Assembly (NCBI RefSeq): GCF_018613725.1
Contig: NZ_JAGGPS010000009.1
Coordinates: 62,001-126,000, forward strand
Reading direction: 5' to 3'
Source of the DNA: Hymenobacter sp. ISL-91
GTDB taxonomy: Bacteria; Bacteroidota; Bacteroidia; Cytophagales; Hymenobacteraceae
Length of the DNA stretch: 64,000 nucleotides
Shown: positions 1 through 8,403 of the stretch, piece by piece
Layout: every line of letters starts with the position of its first letter
How positions within the stretch are numbered: position 1 is the stretch's first letter
Made by a program: the position numbers and the translations under genes
Notes under the pieces: generated by a model
Database searches by the model: none
The model's input: only the letters and a program-made list of their open reading frames with translations
Told to the model about the DNA's origin: nothing

Positions 1-2
1 AT

Positions 3-197
3 GCGGGCATCGTGCAGTTGCCACGGGCCGCCCGGCTGGGCGTTTACCTGGCGTATGTGTACTACCTGAAGCTGTTCGATAAAATCCGGCAGCTACCGGC
101 GGCCCACATTCAGCAGCAGCGGGTGCGGGTACCGACCAACACCAAGCTACTGCTGCTGATGGGCTCGTGGCTACGCTACCGGATGGCTAAACTATAG
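3..197 (+). CDS. crtB: Phytoene/squalene synthase family protein, C-terminal fragment
   Basis: This is the last 64 codons of a gene cut by the left window edge; the frame is open from base 3 to the TAG at 195-197. The residues include a GVYLAYVYYLKLFDKI segment followed by RVRVPTNTKLLLL. This resembles the C-terminal helices of Bacteroidota phytoene synthases, which condense two geranylgeranyl diphosphates to phytoene. The catalytic aspartate motifs lie outside the window, so the call rests on the C-terminal resemblance and on a crtW-type ketolase and ispH lying within 3 kb on the same strand. A squalene synthase-like paralogue is the main alternative. Confidence 0.6.
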   Translation, partial: AGIVQLPRAARLGVYLAYVYYLKLFDKIRQLPAAHIQQQRVRVPTNTKLLLLMGSWLRYRMAKL

Positions 198-312
198 GCC
201 TGCGGATGCCGGATTGCGCTGAATTTCGCTATTTGGCGTCATAATTGAAGCAAGGCGGCTGTAAACGCGGCACACCAGGCCGCCGCCCTGCCGCCGTTTC
301 CTGCCCTCTGCC

Positions 313-834
313 GTGCCTAAGTTTCTGATTTTAACCGTTCTCCTGATTTTTTCCACGCTCGTGTCAACCGAAGCCAACCCCTACGCCCTGCCCAGGCTCC
401 GCCAGCAGTACCAGCAGGCAGCCGCCAGCAAAGAAGCCGGCGAGAAGTTTCATAAGCTGATGAGCGCCTATACCCGGCAGGATGCCGTGGTGCTGGCGTA
501 CAAGGCGGCCGCCGAGGCCATCCGGGCCCGCGACGCCTCCATGCTCAGCAAGCTGACTTACGTGCAACAGGCCAGCAAGCAGTTCGAACAGGCCGTACAA
601 CTCGATGCGTCCAACCCGGAAGTGCGGTTTCTGCGCCTGAGCGTGGAAAGCAACCTGCCTTCTTTCCTGGGCCTGAGCCAGCACGTCGACGAAGACCGGC
701 AGTTTTTGCTTAAAACGCTGCTCAACCACCCCAACTCGGGTCTCGATGCGGAATCGTTTGGGCTGGTGCGCAATTTTCTGGTAGAGCGGGGCCACGTGTC
801 GGACGCCGATGCCCAGAAGCTGGCCCGGTTATAG
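313..834 (+). CDS. Secreted hypothetical protein, helical, TPR-like
   Basis: The product is 173 aa and starts at GTG 313 with a hydrophobic N-terminus (FLILTVLLIFSTLVS) that looks like a Sec signal peptide. The mature part is mostly alpha-helical. It contains an FEQAVQLDASNPEVRFLRL segment typical of one TPR-like repeat, so a protein-protein interaction role in the periplasm is possible. It lies 115 bp after the crtB-like stop and 126 bp before the next gene, both on the plus strand. I do not recognise a named family and assign no enzymatic function. Confidence 0.6.
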   Translation: MPKFLILTVLLIFSTLVSTEANPYALPRLRQQYQQAAASKEAGEKFHKLMSAYTRQDAVVLAYKAAAEAIRARDASMLSKLTYVQQASKQFEQAVQLDASNPEVRFLRLSVESNLPSFLGLSQHVDEDRQFLLKTLLNHPNSGLDAESFGLVRNFLVERGHVSDADAQKLARL

Positions 835-960
835 AATCAACTATCTAGTACAATACCCCTGGGTGGCAGATGGATGCTCCGCTCCACTGTGCCGCTCGGT
901 CTGTTCGCGGACTATAGCTTGGTTATTCGCCTTTCGGGGCCCTTTCTCCTTATGTTGCCT

Positions 961-2169
961 ATGAAATCTTTGCTGTTACTCCTGCTGGTCTTTCTGCTTG
1001 GTAGTCGTCTGGTTCAGGCGCAGTCCATTCTGCTGAAAGGCCGCGTTCTTGATGAGAAAAACCAGCCCGTACCGTATGCCGGGGTGGGGGTAGCAGGGGC
1101 CGAAGTAGGCACGGCCACCAACGAAGCCGGCGAATTTCTGCTGCGGGTTCCGCGGCTGCCCCAGCAGCTTACAGTGAACAGCCTGGGTTTCGAGCCCGCT
1201 ACGCTCAACGTTAGCGCGGCAACCGTGGCCACGTCGCTCGAAATTCGTCTTAAAAGCAGCTCGGTTTCCTTGCCCGAAGTGCGGGTGCGTAACCCCGGGC
1301 AGGTAGCGGCCGAGCTGGTACAGCGTGCCAGCGCCAAGCTGGCCCGGCACCAGCGCAATGCTATGTATGGGCAGGCCTTCTACCGCCAGAAACAGCGCCA
1401 CAACGGCCGCTACACCGAGTTTATGGATGCCTTCTACGATGTGCGCTTTACGGCGGAAGGCATTAGCGGCTGGCAGCTGACACAGGCCCGTTACGGGCAG
1501 GTGCAGGAGGAAACGGGTGTGGATATGATGAATTTTTCGGCGGCCCTGCGCCTGATTCCCGTGTTCGACCCCAAGCCTAGCCCGCGTAAGGTAGCCGTGC
1601 CGCTGGGCCCACGCGCCACCGAGCAGTTTGTATTTCAGCTGCGCGAGATATTGCGTAATGAGGCGGGCGAAGTGGCCGTTATCGACTTTCGGCCCCGGCC
1701 TGAGTTGGGCCAGTCGGCCCTGAGTGGTACGCTCCACCTCGATATGGAAACAGCCACGCTGCGCCGCATGGAAAGCCGGGTGCCCATTGCCGACCTTATG
1801 TCGTTGCAGTTTGGCGAAGGCACCAGCCTCGACTCGCAGAACATGCGCCTGACGGCCGATTTTGCCCCGTATCAGGATTCGCTCAGCCAACTGCGGGCCG
1901 TGCGCGCCGAGCAGCGCATTGTGCTGAGCTATAACGGAAAGCCCGATACGACCACGCTCAGCGGTAACCTGTTCTTTTACCGCTATAGCAAAGGCGCCAA
2001 TACGAAAGGCTACAAGAGTACCGGCGTGAACTACAACGACCTGCGGCAGGCCCGGAAAGGCCCCTACGAACCTGAGTTCTGGCGCAACCGCGAAGTGCTG
2101 CGGGCTTCTCCGGCCGAAGAGCGGGTTATCCGCGACATGGAGGAGCAGAAGGCGTTCGGTACGTTTTAG
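961..2169 (+). CDS. Secreted CarboxypepD_reg-like domain protein
   Basis: The product is 402 aa. ATG 961 is chosen because it begins a clean signal peptide (MKSLLLLLLVFLLGSRLVQA), whereas the longer frame back to 874 has no such start. Residues about 24-105 form a beta-sandwich of the CarboxypepD_reg/DUF4480 type (KGRVLDEKNQPVPYAGV, then TNEAGEFLLRVP), the module found at the N-terminus of many Bacteroidota TonB receptors. Here it is followed by about 290 residues of beta-rich sequence without a plug or barrel. The family is envelope-associated; the ligand and role are unknown. It sits 100 bp upstream of ispH. Confidence 0.7.
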   Translation: MKSLLLLLLVFLLGSRLVQAQSILLKGRVLDEKNQPVPYAGVGVAGAEVGTATNEAGEFLLRVPRLPQQLTVNSLGFEPATLNVSAATVATSLEIRLKSSSVSLPEVRVRNPGQVAAELVQRASAKLARHQRNAMYGQAFYRQKQRHNGRYTEFMDAFYDVRFTAEGISGWQLTQARYGQVQEETGVDMMNFSAALRLIPVFDPKPSPRKVAVPLGPRATEQFVFQLREILRNEAGEVAVIDFRPRPELGQSALSGTLHLDMETATLRRMESRVPIADLMSLQFGEGTSLDSQNMRLTADFAPYQDSLSQLRAVRAEQRIVLSYNGKPDTTTLSGNLFFYRYSKGANTKGYKSTGVNYNDLRQARKGPYEPEFWRNREVLRASPAEERVIRDMEEQKAFGTF

Positions 2170-2269
2170 CCGAACTGCCCGCATAGAGCAGGGGTGGGCC
2201 TTTTGCGAAATCCGGCTTATCTTCCGCAAGCCGTAACCTTCCGGGCCGCTTCCAGGTTACTGCTTCGCT

Positions 2270-3118
2270 ATGCCGCACCACCTAAGCGTTCGAATCGACC
2301 CTAACTCCGGCTTTTGCTTTGGCGTTATCTATGCTATCCAAATGGCCGAAGACCTGCTCGATGAGCAGGGCTACCTGTATTGCCTGGGCGACATTGTGCA
2401 CAACGATGAAGAAGTGGAGCGCCTGGAACGCCGGGGCCTGCGCATCATCGATTACGAGCAGCTGGCTGGTCTGCGCCGTGAGGCTGTGCTGATAAGAGCA
2501 CACGGCGAGCCGCCCAGCACCTACCAGATGGCGATGGAAAACGAGCTGACGCTCGTGGATGCTTCGTGCCCGGTGGTGCTTAAGCTGCAAAACCGCATCA
2601 AGACCAGCTACGACAAGCAGGACCGCATCTTCATCTATGGCAAGCACGGGCACGCCGAGGTGCGCGGCCTGCTGGGCCAGACCAGCGGAAATGCGGTGGT
2701 GTTCGAAAGCTTGGAGGAGCTGCTGGGCCACGAGCTGCCGTCCAGCCTCACACTCTACAGCCAGACGACCAAGAGCACCGACTCGTTTTACCGCATCAAA
2801 AACGAGCTGACTGAGCGTGGCTACGAGGTAAATGCCAACGACACCATCTGCCGGCAGGTAAGCAACCGCGACAAGGATTTGCGCCGCTTTGCTGCTCAGT
2901 ACGACCAAGTGGTGTTTGTGTCGGGTACCAAAAGCTCCAATGGCAAGGTGCTGTACCAGGTTTGCAAAGACACCAACCCCGCCACCCACTTCATATCCAA
3001 GCTCGACGACCTTGATTACGGCTGGTTTACGCCGGGCCAGAGTGTGGGCATCTGCGGGGCTACCAGCACCCCTATGTGGCAGATGGAGCAAATCCGCGAT
3101 GCGCTGCTGGCGCTATGA
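2270..3118 (+). CDS. ispH: 4-hydroxy-3-methylbut-2-enyl diphosphate reductase
   Basis: IspH (LytB) is the last enzyme of the MEP pathway. It reduces HMBPP to IPP and DMAPP with a [4Fe-4S] cluster. At 282 aa it has the usual short bacterial length. The three cluster cysteines are visible as C16 (SGFCFGV), C100 (DASCPVV) and C194 (DTICRQV). The substrate-binding histidines are in DIVHND and IRAHGEP, and the catalytic glutamate is in GKHGHAEV (E130). It ends 24 bp before the crtW-like gene on the same strand, so isoprenoid precursor supply and carotenoid modification are probably co-transcribed. Confidence 0.95.
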   Translation: MPHHLSVRIDPNSGFCFGVIYAIQMAEDLLDEQGYLYCLGDIVHNDEEVERLERRGLRIIDYEQLAGLRREAVLIRAHGEPPSTYQMAMENELTLVDASCPVVLKLQNRIKTSYDKQDRIFIYGKHGHAEVRGLLGQTSGNAVVFESLEELLGHELPSSLTLYSQTTKSTDSFYRIKNELTERGYEVNANDTICRQVSNRDKDLRRFAAQYDQVVFVSGTKSSNGKVLYQVCKDTNPATHFISKLDDLDYGWFTPGQSVGICGATSTPMWQMEQIRDALLAL

Positions 3119-3142
3119 GGCGGTGAACGAGTACGTAAGCCA

Positions 3143-3907
3143 ATGAGTGAATTGACCCATCCTGTTGCTGAAAACACGCCTGCCGCCGTGCCGCCGGTCC
3201 GGCCAGGCCGGGTACGGCCGGCCCCACTAGAAGGGCGGGGCGTATTGGCGGCAGGTTTGGTGCTGGCTTGTTGGGGCGGGCTGATCACGTTTTTGCTGGC
3301 TTTCTATCAGCCCGACTGGCGCACGCCCTGGCCTTATTTGCTGGCGCTGCTACAAACCCATCTGTACACCGGTCTTTTTATTACGGCCCACGATGCCATG
3401 CACGGGGTAGTAAGCTCCAACAGGCGCCTCAACAATACCGTTGGTACGTTGGCCGCCGGACTGTTTGCGTTCAATTGGTTTCCGGGGATGCTGGCCAAGC
3501 ACCACGCCCACCACCGCCACGTAGCCACCGAGCACGACCCCGACTTCCACAACGGCCGCCACCCGGGCTTTTTGCCCTGGTTTGTGCGCTTCGCCTGGAA
3601 CTACGTAACCGTGTGGCAGGTGCTGCTGATGGCGGCCACCTACAATGTGCTCAAGCTGTTCTTCCCGCAGGCCAATGTTATTGCCTTCTGGATGCTACCG
3701 GCCGTATTGGGTACTTTTCAGCTGTTTTATTTCGGTACTTACCTGCCGCACCGGGGCGAGCATGAGGCCGACAATGCGCACAAATCGCGCAGCCAGTTTC
3801 GTCACCATGCCTGGGCCTTTATAAGCTGCTACTTTTTCGGCTACCACTACGAGCACCACGACCAACCGTACCTGCCTTGGTGGCGGCTTTGGAAGGCAAA
3901 AGGCTAG
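3143..3907 (+). CDS. crtW: Beta-carotene ketolase, CrtW type (fatty acid desaturase superfamily)
   Basis: This 254-aa integral membrane di-iron enzyme carries the histidine boxes of CrtW ketolases: HDAMH (83-87), HHAHHRH (120-126) with DPDFH just after, FGTYLPHRGE, and a C-terminal YHYEHHDQPYLPWWRL. CrtW adds 4-keto groups to beta-ionone rings, giving canthaxanthin or astaxanthin-type red pigments. The box pattern and length (240-260 aa in the family) fit CrtW better than CrtR or CrtZ hydroxylases, although substrate specificity cannot be read from sequence. The Pro/Arg-rich N-terminus (about 30 aa) is variable. The stop is 9 bp from the convergent LytTR gene. Confidence 0.85.
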   Translation: MSELTHPVAENTPAAVPPVRPGRVRPAPLEGRGVLAAGLVLACWGGLITFLLAFYQPDWRTPWPYLLALLQTHLYTGLFITAHDAMHGVVSSNRRLNNTVGTLAAGLFAFNWFPGMLAKHHAHHRHVATEHDPDFHNGRHPGFLPWFVRFAWNYVTVWQVLLMAATYNVLKLFFPQANVIAFWMLPAVLGTFQLFYFGTYLPHRGEHEADNAHKSRSQFRHHAWAFISCYFFGYHYEHHDQPYLPWWRLWKAKG

Positions 3908-3916
3908 CCTGGCTTC

Positions 3917-4651
3917 TTAGCTCCGCCGGATGAGTGTGGTATTCACAATCTGCTCGGTTACCCGCTCGCGGTACGTCTGGCCCAGCGGGAGGGCGTGGCC
4001 GGCCACTTTCACCTCCATAGAACTCATCGAATCGATGCGGGCGGCGTTGACGAGGTAAGAGCGGTGGGTGCGCACGAACAGGCCAGCCGGCAGTTGGTGC
4101 TCCAGGTTTTTGAGGTTTACCAGCGTCAGATGCGAGCGTCCGTCGTCGGTATTTATTTTCGTGAAGTCTTTTAGCGCTTCAATGAAAAGCACCTCCCGGT
4201 AATGTAGACGTACAAACCGGGCGTCGGTGCGGATAAAGAAGGACCCCCAGTCAGGGGCCGCATCGGGTGGTAGCTCCGCCGCGTGGGTTTGCACCCGCAG
4301 CAGGCTCGCTACTTTGTTTACGGCCTTCAAAAACCGTTCGAGCGAAATAGGCTTGAGCAGAAAGTCGATAACATCCAGGTTGAAGCCTTCCATCGCATAC
4401 TGCGGATGCGCTGTCATCAGTACCACCAACGGAGGGTGGTGCAACGACTTAACAAGGTCGATGCCGCTGAGGTGGGGCATAGTTACATCGGAGAACAGCA
4501 CCTGCACCGGGTTTTCCAGCAAATATTGGTGAGCTTCCAACGGGTCGGTGAAGGCTGCTTTCACCTCCAACAAATTGGTCATGGTGGCGTAGGCCTGAAG
4601 CAATTCCAGCACCAGCCGGTCATCGTCGAGAAGCAGGCAGGATATCTTCAT
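3917..4651 (-). CDS. LytTR-family response regulator, orphan
   Basis: The product is 244 aa with a receiver domain (residues 1-about 120) and a LytTR DNA-binding domain (about 140-240). Receiver acidic residues are in LLLDDD, the phospho-acceptor is D55 (FSDVTMP), and the conserved lysine is K100 (DFLLKP). The LytTR part shows FIEALKDFTKI and VRTHRSYLVN. Regulators of this class bind direct repeats upstream of target promoters after phosphorylation by LytS-type kinases. No kinase is adjacent, so the partner is elsewhere. It is convergent with crtW. A role in pigment control is only a possibility. Confidence 0.92.
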   Translation of the reverse strand: MKISCLLLDDDRLVLELLQAYATMTNLLEVKAAFTDPLEAHQYLLENPVQVLFSDVTMPHLSGIDLVKSLHHPPLVVLMTAHPQYAMEGFNLDVIDFLLKPISLERFLKAVNKVASLLRVQTHAAELPPDAAPDWGSFFIRTDARFVRLHYREVLFIEALKDFTKINTDDGRSHLTLVNLKNLEHQLPAGLFVRTHRSYLVNAARIDSMSSMEVKVAGHALPLGQTYRERVTEQIVNTTLIRRS

Positions 4652-4995
4652 ACAGAATAAGCAGGACAGTAGCTTGGCATCAATGCAAACCGCCTTCTGT
4701 GCGGAGTGGTAGTCGGTAATATAGTCGGATTAAATCAGATTATTTTTATAAACATGCTGAAATTCATTGATTCGTCTGCTATATAGGCTCGTTGGCATAC
4801 TATTTAATCTGGTTGCTATACTATTTGAGACGCAGCTACAGAGGTAATTGCGCTCATGCAGAAGGGCCGGCGACAGGCAGCAACCCAGTTTGGGTATACT
4901 ACTTGCCGCCGGCCCTTTAACACTGGTAGCCCTTAGCCATAAGCTGCCACATGGCAGCAATGGTAAGCGAACTACTGCTGGCTTAACCAGGTTGA
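4652..4995. other. AT-rich intergenic region
   Basis: These 344 bases separate the LytTR gene start (4651) from the stop of the heavy-metal protein (4996), both on the minus strand. The half next to the LytTR gene is markedly AT-rich for this genome and should hold its promoter. I see no full TTG-N19-TAnnTTTG match on the minus strand. The other half holds the hairpin at 4862-4917. A 98-codon minus-strand frame crosses the region but overlaps the next gene and looks like chance. Confidence 0.5.
4862..4917 (-). terminator. Hairpin, probable terminator of the metal-uptake operon
   Basis: A perfect 11-bp stem (AAGGGCCGGCG at 4862-4872 with CGCCGGCCCTT at 4907-4917) encloses a 34-nt loop. It lies about 80 bp past the last gene of the minus-strand metal operon. 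There is no U-run, so termination is inferred from position only. Confidence 0.4.
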
Positions 4996-5364
4996 TTAGT
5001 GAACGTCGTTGGTTTTCTTGCAGCACTCCGGCAGACGCTCATAGGCTTTATCGTCGGCCAGCTGGCCGTTGGCATCATAGCCGGTTTTCTGCACCGCCGA
5101 AGTAAGCGCGGCTGCGCTGGTTTTATCCGGGCGGAAGGTAACGGTCAGCATCTGGGTGGGCACGTCGAGCGTGGCCTGCTGCACGCCTTTTTCGTAGGCC
5201 ATAGCTTTTTCGAGGCGGGTCTTGCACATGTCGCACACGGCCGACGTTTTCAGCTGCACCGTTTCAGTGGCTGGGCCTTTCGCCTTGGTTTTAGTGGTCT
5301 GAGCAAAAGCGCCGCTCGAAATCATCAGCAGGCAGGAGAGCAGGAAGGATGGGAAGAATTTCAT
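4996..5364 (-). CDS. Secreted heavy-metal-associated (HMA) domain protein
   Basis: The product is 122 aa with a signal peptide ending near AFAQ (residue 22). One HMA (ferredoxin-fold) domain, about residues 36-100, carries the metal-binding CxxC as C44-DM-C47. A second cysteine pair, C114-C115, sits in the tail (LPECCKK). HMA domains bind Cu(I), Hg(II) or similar soft metals. Export makes this a periplasmic carrier or scavenger rather than a cytosolic CopZ. It is the last gene of a three-gene minus-strand set, 57 bp after a TonB-dependent receptor, which suggests it receives or buffers metal taken up by that receptor. Confidence 0.85.
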   Translation of the reverse strand: MKFFPSFLLSCLLMISSGAFAQTTKTKAKGPATETVQLKTSAVCDMCKTRLEKAMAYEKGVQQATLDVPTQMLTVTFRPDKTSAAALTSAVQKTGYDANGQLADDKAYERLPECCKKTNDVH

Positions 5365-5421
5365 AAGACTACAACAGGTTGGAGAGTGAGAAAGTGCGTT
5401 TTTGATCGGAAAAAGGCTGAT

Positions 5422-7671
5422 TTAGGGTAGCGTGAAGCGCATGCCCAGGTAGCTCATGCGGCCGTATACCGGGCCCCACACCATGGCCGCATCGAAAGTC
5501 GGGCCAAAAGGCGCGGCGGCCCCCTGAATAGGGTTGCGCTGGCGGTAGTTCGTCAGGTTCTCAACCCCAGCATACACCTCCCAACGCTTAAATGCGCGCG
5601 TAATCTGGGTGTTGAGCAGGGCGTAGCGGGGGCTGAAAACCGGACCCTGCTCGGCGGTACCGGGCTCGGGGGCCAGTGGGCGCTGGCCGTAGCCCTGCAC
5701 CGTCAGGTCGGCGCGCCACTTGTCGAAGGCCGTAGCATAGGCCAGGTTGAGGAACAGGCGGTGGCGGGGTACCAGCACCCGCGGCAGCAGCTCGCCGCCG
5801 TACGTCGTCTGCACATCGAGGTACTTGTAGGCCGCTTTGGCCTCCAGGCCCTTCACGGGCTCCACCTGCACTTCGGCCAGAAAGCTGCGCGAGTAGCTGC
5901 GTCCGTCCGGGGCCAGGTTGCCGATCAGCAGCCGGTCGGGAGCCGTGTAGGAGTCGACCACCACCTGATTCTGGAACTCGGTATGGTAGTAATCGGCCAC
6001 CAGCGTGCCCTGCCGGCCGAACGCATTGAAGTACTGGGTAGCCGAGCCGCCCACGCTCCAGGCCTTTTCGGGCTGCAGATCGGGGCTGATGACAAAGTCG
6101 CGGGAGCTGACGAACATGCCCGAGTTTTCGGCCAGCGGGTTGGCCACCCGCAGGCCCTTGCCGGCCGCAAAGCGGAGCACCGTATTCTTGGCCGGGTCGT
6201 ACTTCACGTTCAGGCGGGGCGTCAGCAGCCAGCCGTACAGGTTGTGCCGGTCGAGGCGCAGGCCGCCAACCACCGTCAGGTTGCTGGCATTCTGGTAGGT
6301 GTACTCGCCAAACGCGCCCGGCACCTGCTCGCGGCGGTTGCGCGCCAGCAGAGCCGTGCTGGTGGTGCTGGGGTTGTAGGCTTCGCGGTAGTCGTCGTAC
6401 TGGAAGCTCAGGCCGGTGCGGTAGGTGTGGGCCGTGGTACCGATGATGCTCTGAAACAGCAGCGTAGCCAGGCCCGTGCGCTGGTTGCCGTCGTAGTCGC
6501 GGCGGCCGTAGCGGGAGGTGAAGTCGTGGTCGGTGCCGCTCAGCAGCAGACCCAGGCTCTGGTAGGGGCGGCCGGCCCAGGCGTAGCTGGCTTTGGCATA
6601 GCCAGTAAAGCGGTTGGTTTCCTGCGTGATGCCGTAGTAGGGGCCGGGCTTGTTTTCGCGGAAGCCCAGCTGCCCGCCCTGACGGGTTTCGCGCAGCGCC
6701 CCCAGACCGGCCTCCAGCACTATGCCGTCGCCCGAGTTGTATTTCCACTTATTGAACGCGTTGAACTGGGTGGCCCGGGGCAAATCCAGAAATCCGTCGT
6801 CGTTGCGGTCGAGGCGGCCGCCCAAGTGGTCGGTGTGCAGCAGCAGGGCCGTGCTCAGCTTGGGCGTGAGCCGGTGGGCCAGGTTCAGGTTGAGGTCGAA
6901 CTTGCCCATGTCGTTGACGTAGGCGTTGAAGTGCAGGCGGTCGGTTTTCTCGGGGTCTTTGAGGTGGATGTTCACCTGGCCGGCTATGCTTTCGTAGCCA
7001 TTCACTACCGAGCCCATGCCTTTGATAATGTCGATGCCCTCAATCCAAGGGCCGGCCAGGTAGCCCAGGCGGTAAGGCGTGGCCAAGCCGCGCAGGGCCG
7101 GCAGGTTTTCCAGCGTCAGCAGCGTATATGCCCCATCAAGGCCCAGTAGCTGAATCTGCTTGGCCCCCGAGGCCGCGTCGGTGGTTGATACCTCAACCGA
7201 GGCGTTGGTCTCGAAACTCTCGGCTAGGTTGCAGCAGGCCGATTTGGTGAGGTCGCGGCTGGTGATAACCTGGGTGTTGGTGGGGGTGAGGCCCGAGTAG
7301 GCGAGGGCGCGGGCTTCCACCTTCACCTCGCCCAATTCGGCGGAGCGGCGCAGCGGCACGCGCAGGTAGCGTGTTCCCTCGGCCCGCACGGTGTCGGCCA
7401 AGTAGCCCAGAAAGTTGATGATGAGCCGGTTGTCGGTGCCGGCGGGGCGCACCAGCGAGAAAGCGCCCTGGGTGTCGGTGGTGGCGGCCCCGGCGGGGTT
7501 GCTCAGCCAGCGCACCACGGCGCCGGGTACGGGCGAGTTGCTGGTAGCGTCGAGCACTTGCCCGCGCACAGGGGCTACCGATGGGTCGGGCGTTTGGGCC
7601 TGGGCGGCTGTGGCAGCCAGCACGAGGCTGGCTACCGCCAGCGCCCGGCTGTGCCGGATAGAAGAATGCAT
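5422..7671 (-). CDS. TonB-dependent outer-membrane receptor, probable metal (copper) uptake
   Basis: The product is 749 aa. It has a signal peptide (to about residue 25) and an N-terminal CarboxypepD_reg-like domain (about 33-115; VRGQVLDATSNSPVPGAVV). A plug domain (about 120-235) contains a double cysteine in KSACCNLAESFETN and the IDIIKGMGSV segment. A 22-strand barrel follows, ending in an aromatic/LP C-terminus (GMRFTLP). Such receptors import chelated metals or cobalamin using TonB energy. The substrate is not readable from sequence. Copper is inferred from the HMA protein downstream and the Cys-rich protein upstream. The CC pair in the plug is unusual for siderophore receptors. Confidence 0.88.
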   Translation of the reverse strand: MHSSIRHSRALAVASLVLAATAAQAQTPDPSVAPVRGQVLDATSNSPVPGAVVRWLSNPAGAATTDTQGAFSLVRPAGTDNRLIINFLGYLADTVRAEGTRYLRVPLRRSAELGEVKVEARALAYSGLTPTNTQVITSRDLTKSACCNLAESFETNASVEVSTTDAASGAKQIQLLGLDGAYTLLTLENLPALRGLATPYRLGYLAGPWIEGIDIIKGMGSVVNGYESIAGQVNIHLKDPEKTDRLHFNAYVNDMGKFDLNLNLAHRLTPKLSTALLLHTDHLGGRLDRNDDGFLDLPRATQFNAFNKWKYNSGDGIVLEAGLGALRETRQGGQLGFRENKPGPYYGITQETNRFTGYAKASYAWAGRPYQSLGLLLSGTDHDFTSRYGRRDYDGNQRTGLATLLFQSIIGTTAHTYRTGLSFQYDDYREAYNPSTTSTALLARNRREQVPGAFGEYTYQNASNLTVVGGLRLDRHNLYGWLLTPRLNVKYDPAKNTVLRFAAGKGLRVANPLAENSGMFVSSRDFVISPDLQPEKAWSVGGSATQYFNAFGRQGTLVADYYHTEFQNQVVVDSYTAPDRLLIGNLAPDGRSYSRSFLAEVQVEPVKGLEAKAAYKYLDVQTTYGGELLPRVLVPRHRLFLNLAYATAFDKWRADLTVQGYGQRPLAPEPGTAEQGPVFSPRYALLNTQITRAFKRWEVYAGVENLTNYRQRNPIQGAAAPFGPTFDAAMVWGPVYGRMSYLGMRFTLP

Positions 7672-7764
7672 AAGAAGCAGATGTTTAGATTTTTCCGAGG
7701 TAAGTGCCGGCCCAACTGGGCCCGGCGAAGCGGGCTGCCTAAACGGCAGCCTCCGGAAAAAACG

Positions 7765-8208
7765 CTAAACGACCAGCAGGCCCACCCACGTGAGCAGCGC
7801 CCGCCCGCCCAGCGGCGGGGGCGACGAATCGGCCGCGTACCAGCGCGAAGCGGGCTGGTAGAAGGTGGCGGCTTTAAAGGCCGGGAACGGGGCCGCGGGC
7901 CAAACCGCCAGCAACGCCGGCACCGATACTTTCGCCCAGCTTAGCTGAGCCGAAGCGGCATCGAGCTTATGAAAATCAGCACCAAACTCGCAGCACGACT
8001 TTAGCAGGTGGCCTGCTTCGGCCTCGTGGGCCTCAGCGGCTACCTGGGCCGGCGGGCAGCCGTGGCTGGCAGGCTGGAAAATAACGTTGGTGCTGCTTTG
8101 GCCGCTTTGCAGGCACAGATGCTGCTGCACTGCCAAGCCCACCGAGGAGGTGAGCACCAGCAGGGCCAGCCAGACACTAAAGAGCCGATGGAGCAGTGGA
8201 CGTTTCAT
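7765..8208 (-). CDS. HYC_CC_PP-like small envelope protein
   Basis: The product is 147 aa from ATG 8208, which starts a membrane/signal segment (LFSVWLALLVLTSSVGLAV); an ATG 15 bp upstream adds nothing. Three motifs match the Bacteroidota family named after them: an H-x-C (QQHLC, close to HYC), a CC pair (KSCCEF) and a proline run near the C-terminus (DSSPPPLGG). Histidines and acidic residues around AEAHEAEAGH suggest metal contact. No biochemical role is known to me. It precedes the TonB receptor by 93 bp on the same strand and diverges from the dcw cluster. The family assignment is by motif recognition only. Confidence 0.65.
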   Translation of the reverse strand: MKRPLLHRLFSVWLALLVLTSSVGLAVQQHLCLQSGQSSTNVIFQPASHGCPPAQVAAEAHEAEAGHLLKSCCEFGADFHKLDAASAQLSWAKVSVPALLAVWPAAPFPAFKAATFYQPASRWYAADSSPPPLGGRALLTWVGLLVV

Positions 8209-8220
8209 AAGCAGCTGCTG

Positions 8221-8228
8221 CAAAGGTA
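8221..8228 (-). promoter_or_regulatory. Possible -7 element for the metal-uptake operon
   Basis: The minus strand reads TACCTTTG, a full match to the Bacteroidota -7 consensus TAnnTTTG, 12 bases before ATG 8208. No TTG lies 19-21 nt upstream, and the leader would be only about 7 nt, so support is partial. Confidence 0.35.
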
Positions 8229-8334
8229 CGCAATGCCGCGCGGGGGGCGCGTACGTGATTGTGAAGGGGGAGGTGCAGTATTAGGGGTTTTGAAAGCTAC
8301 AGCGCCAGAAAAACCGGTTTCCCGCTCCAAGCCG

Positions 8335-8364
8335 TTGGCGTTGCCCGTTGGATGCGTACTTTTG
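8335..8364 (+). promoter_or_regulatory. Bacteroidota-type promoter of the dcw cluster
   Basis: TTG at 8335-8337, a 19-nt spacer and TACTTTTG at 8357-8364 match the Bacteroidota sigma-ABfr consensus (TTTG, 19-21 nt, TAnnTTTG). The predicted start near 8370 gives a leader of about 34 nt before the GTG of rsmH. No TGGG triplets typical of MraZ operators were noted around it. Confidence 0.65.
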
Positions 8365-8403
8365 ACTTTCTCCGATTTTAACGCGGAACCCGAATTACCT
8401 GCC

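Noticed and set aside
4730-5026. 98-codon minus-strand frame beyond the HMA protein gene
   Set aside because: Overlaps the HMA stop region, has no recognisable features and crosses the hairpin.
5761-7149. 462-codon plus-strand open frame opposite the TonB receptor
   Set aside because: Composition is Val/Ala/Gln/Gly shadow of the minus-strand barrel gene; no start context or recognisable domain.
8008-8403. Upstream extension of the rsmH frame
   Set aside because: It runs antisense through the HYC_CC_PP-like gene and across a consensus promoter; GTG 8404 gives the family N-terminus.
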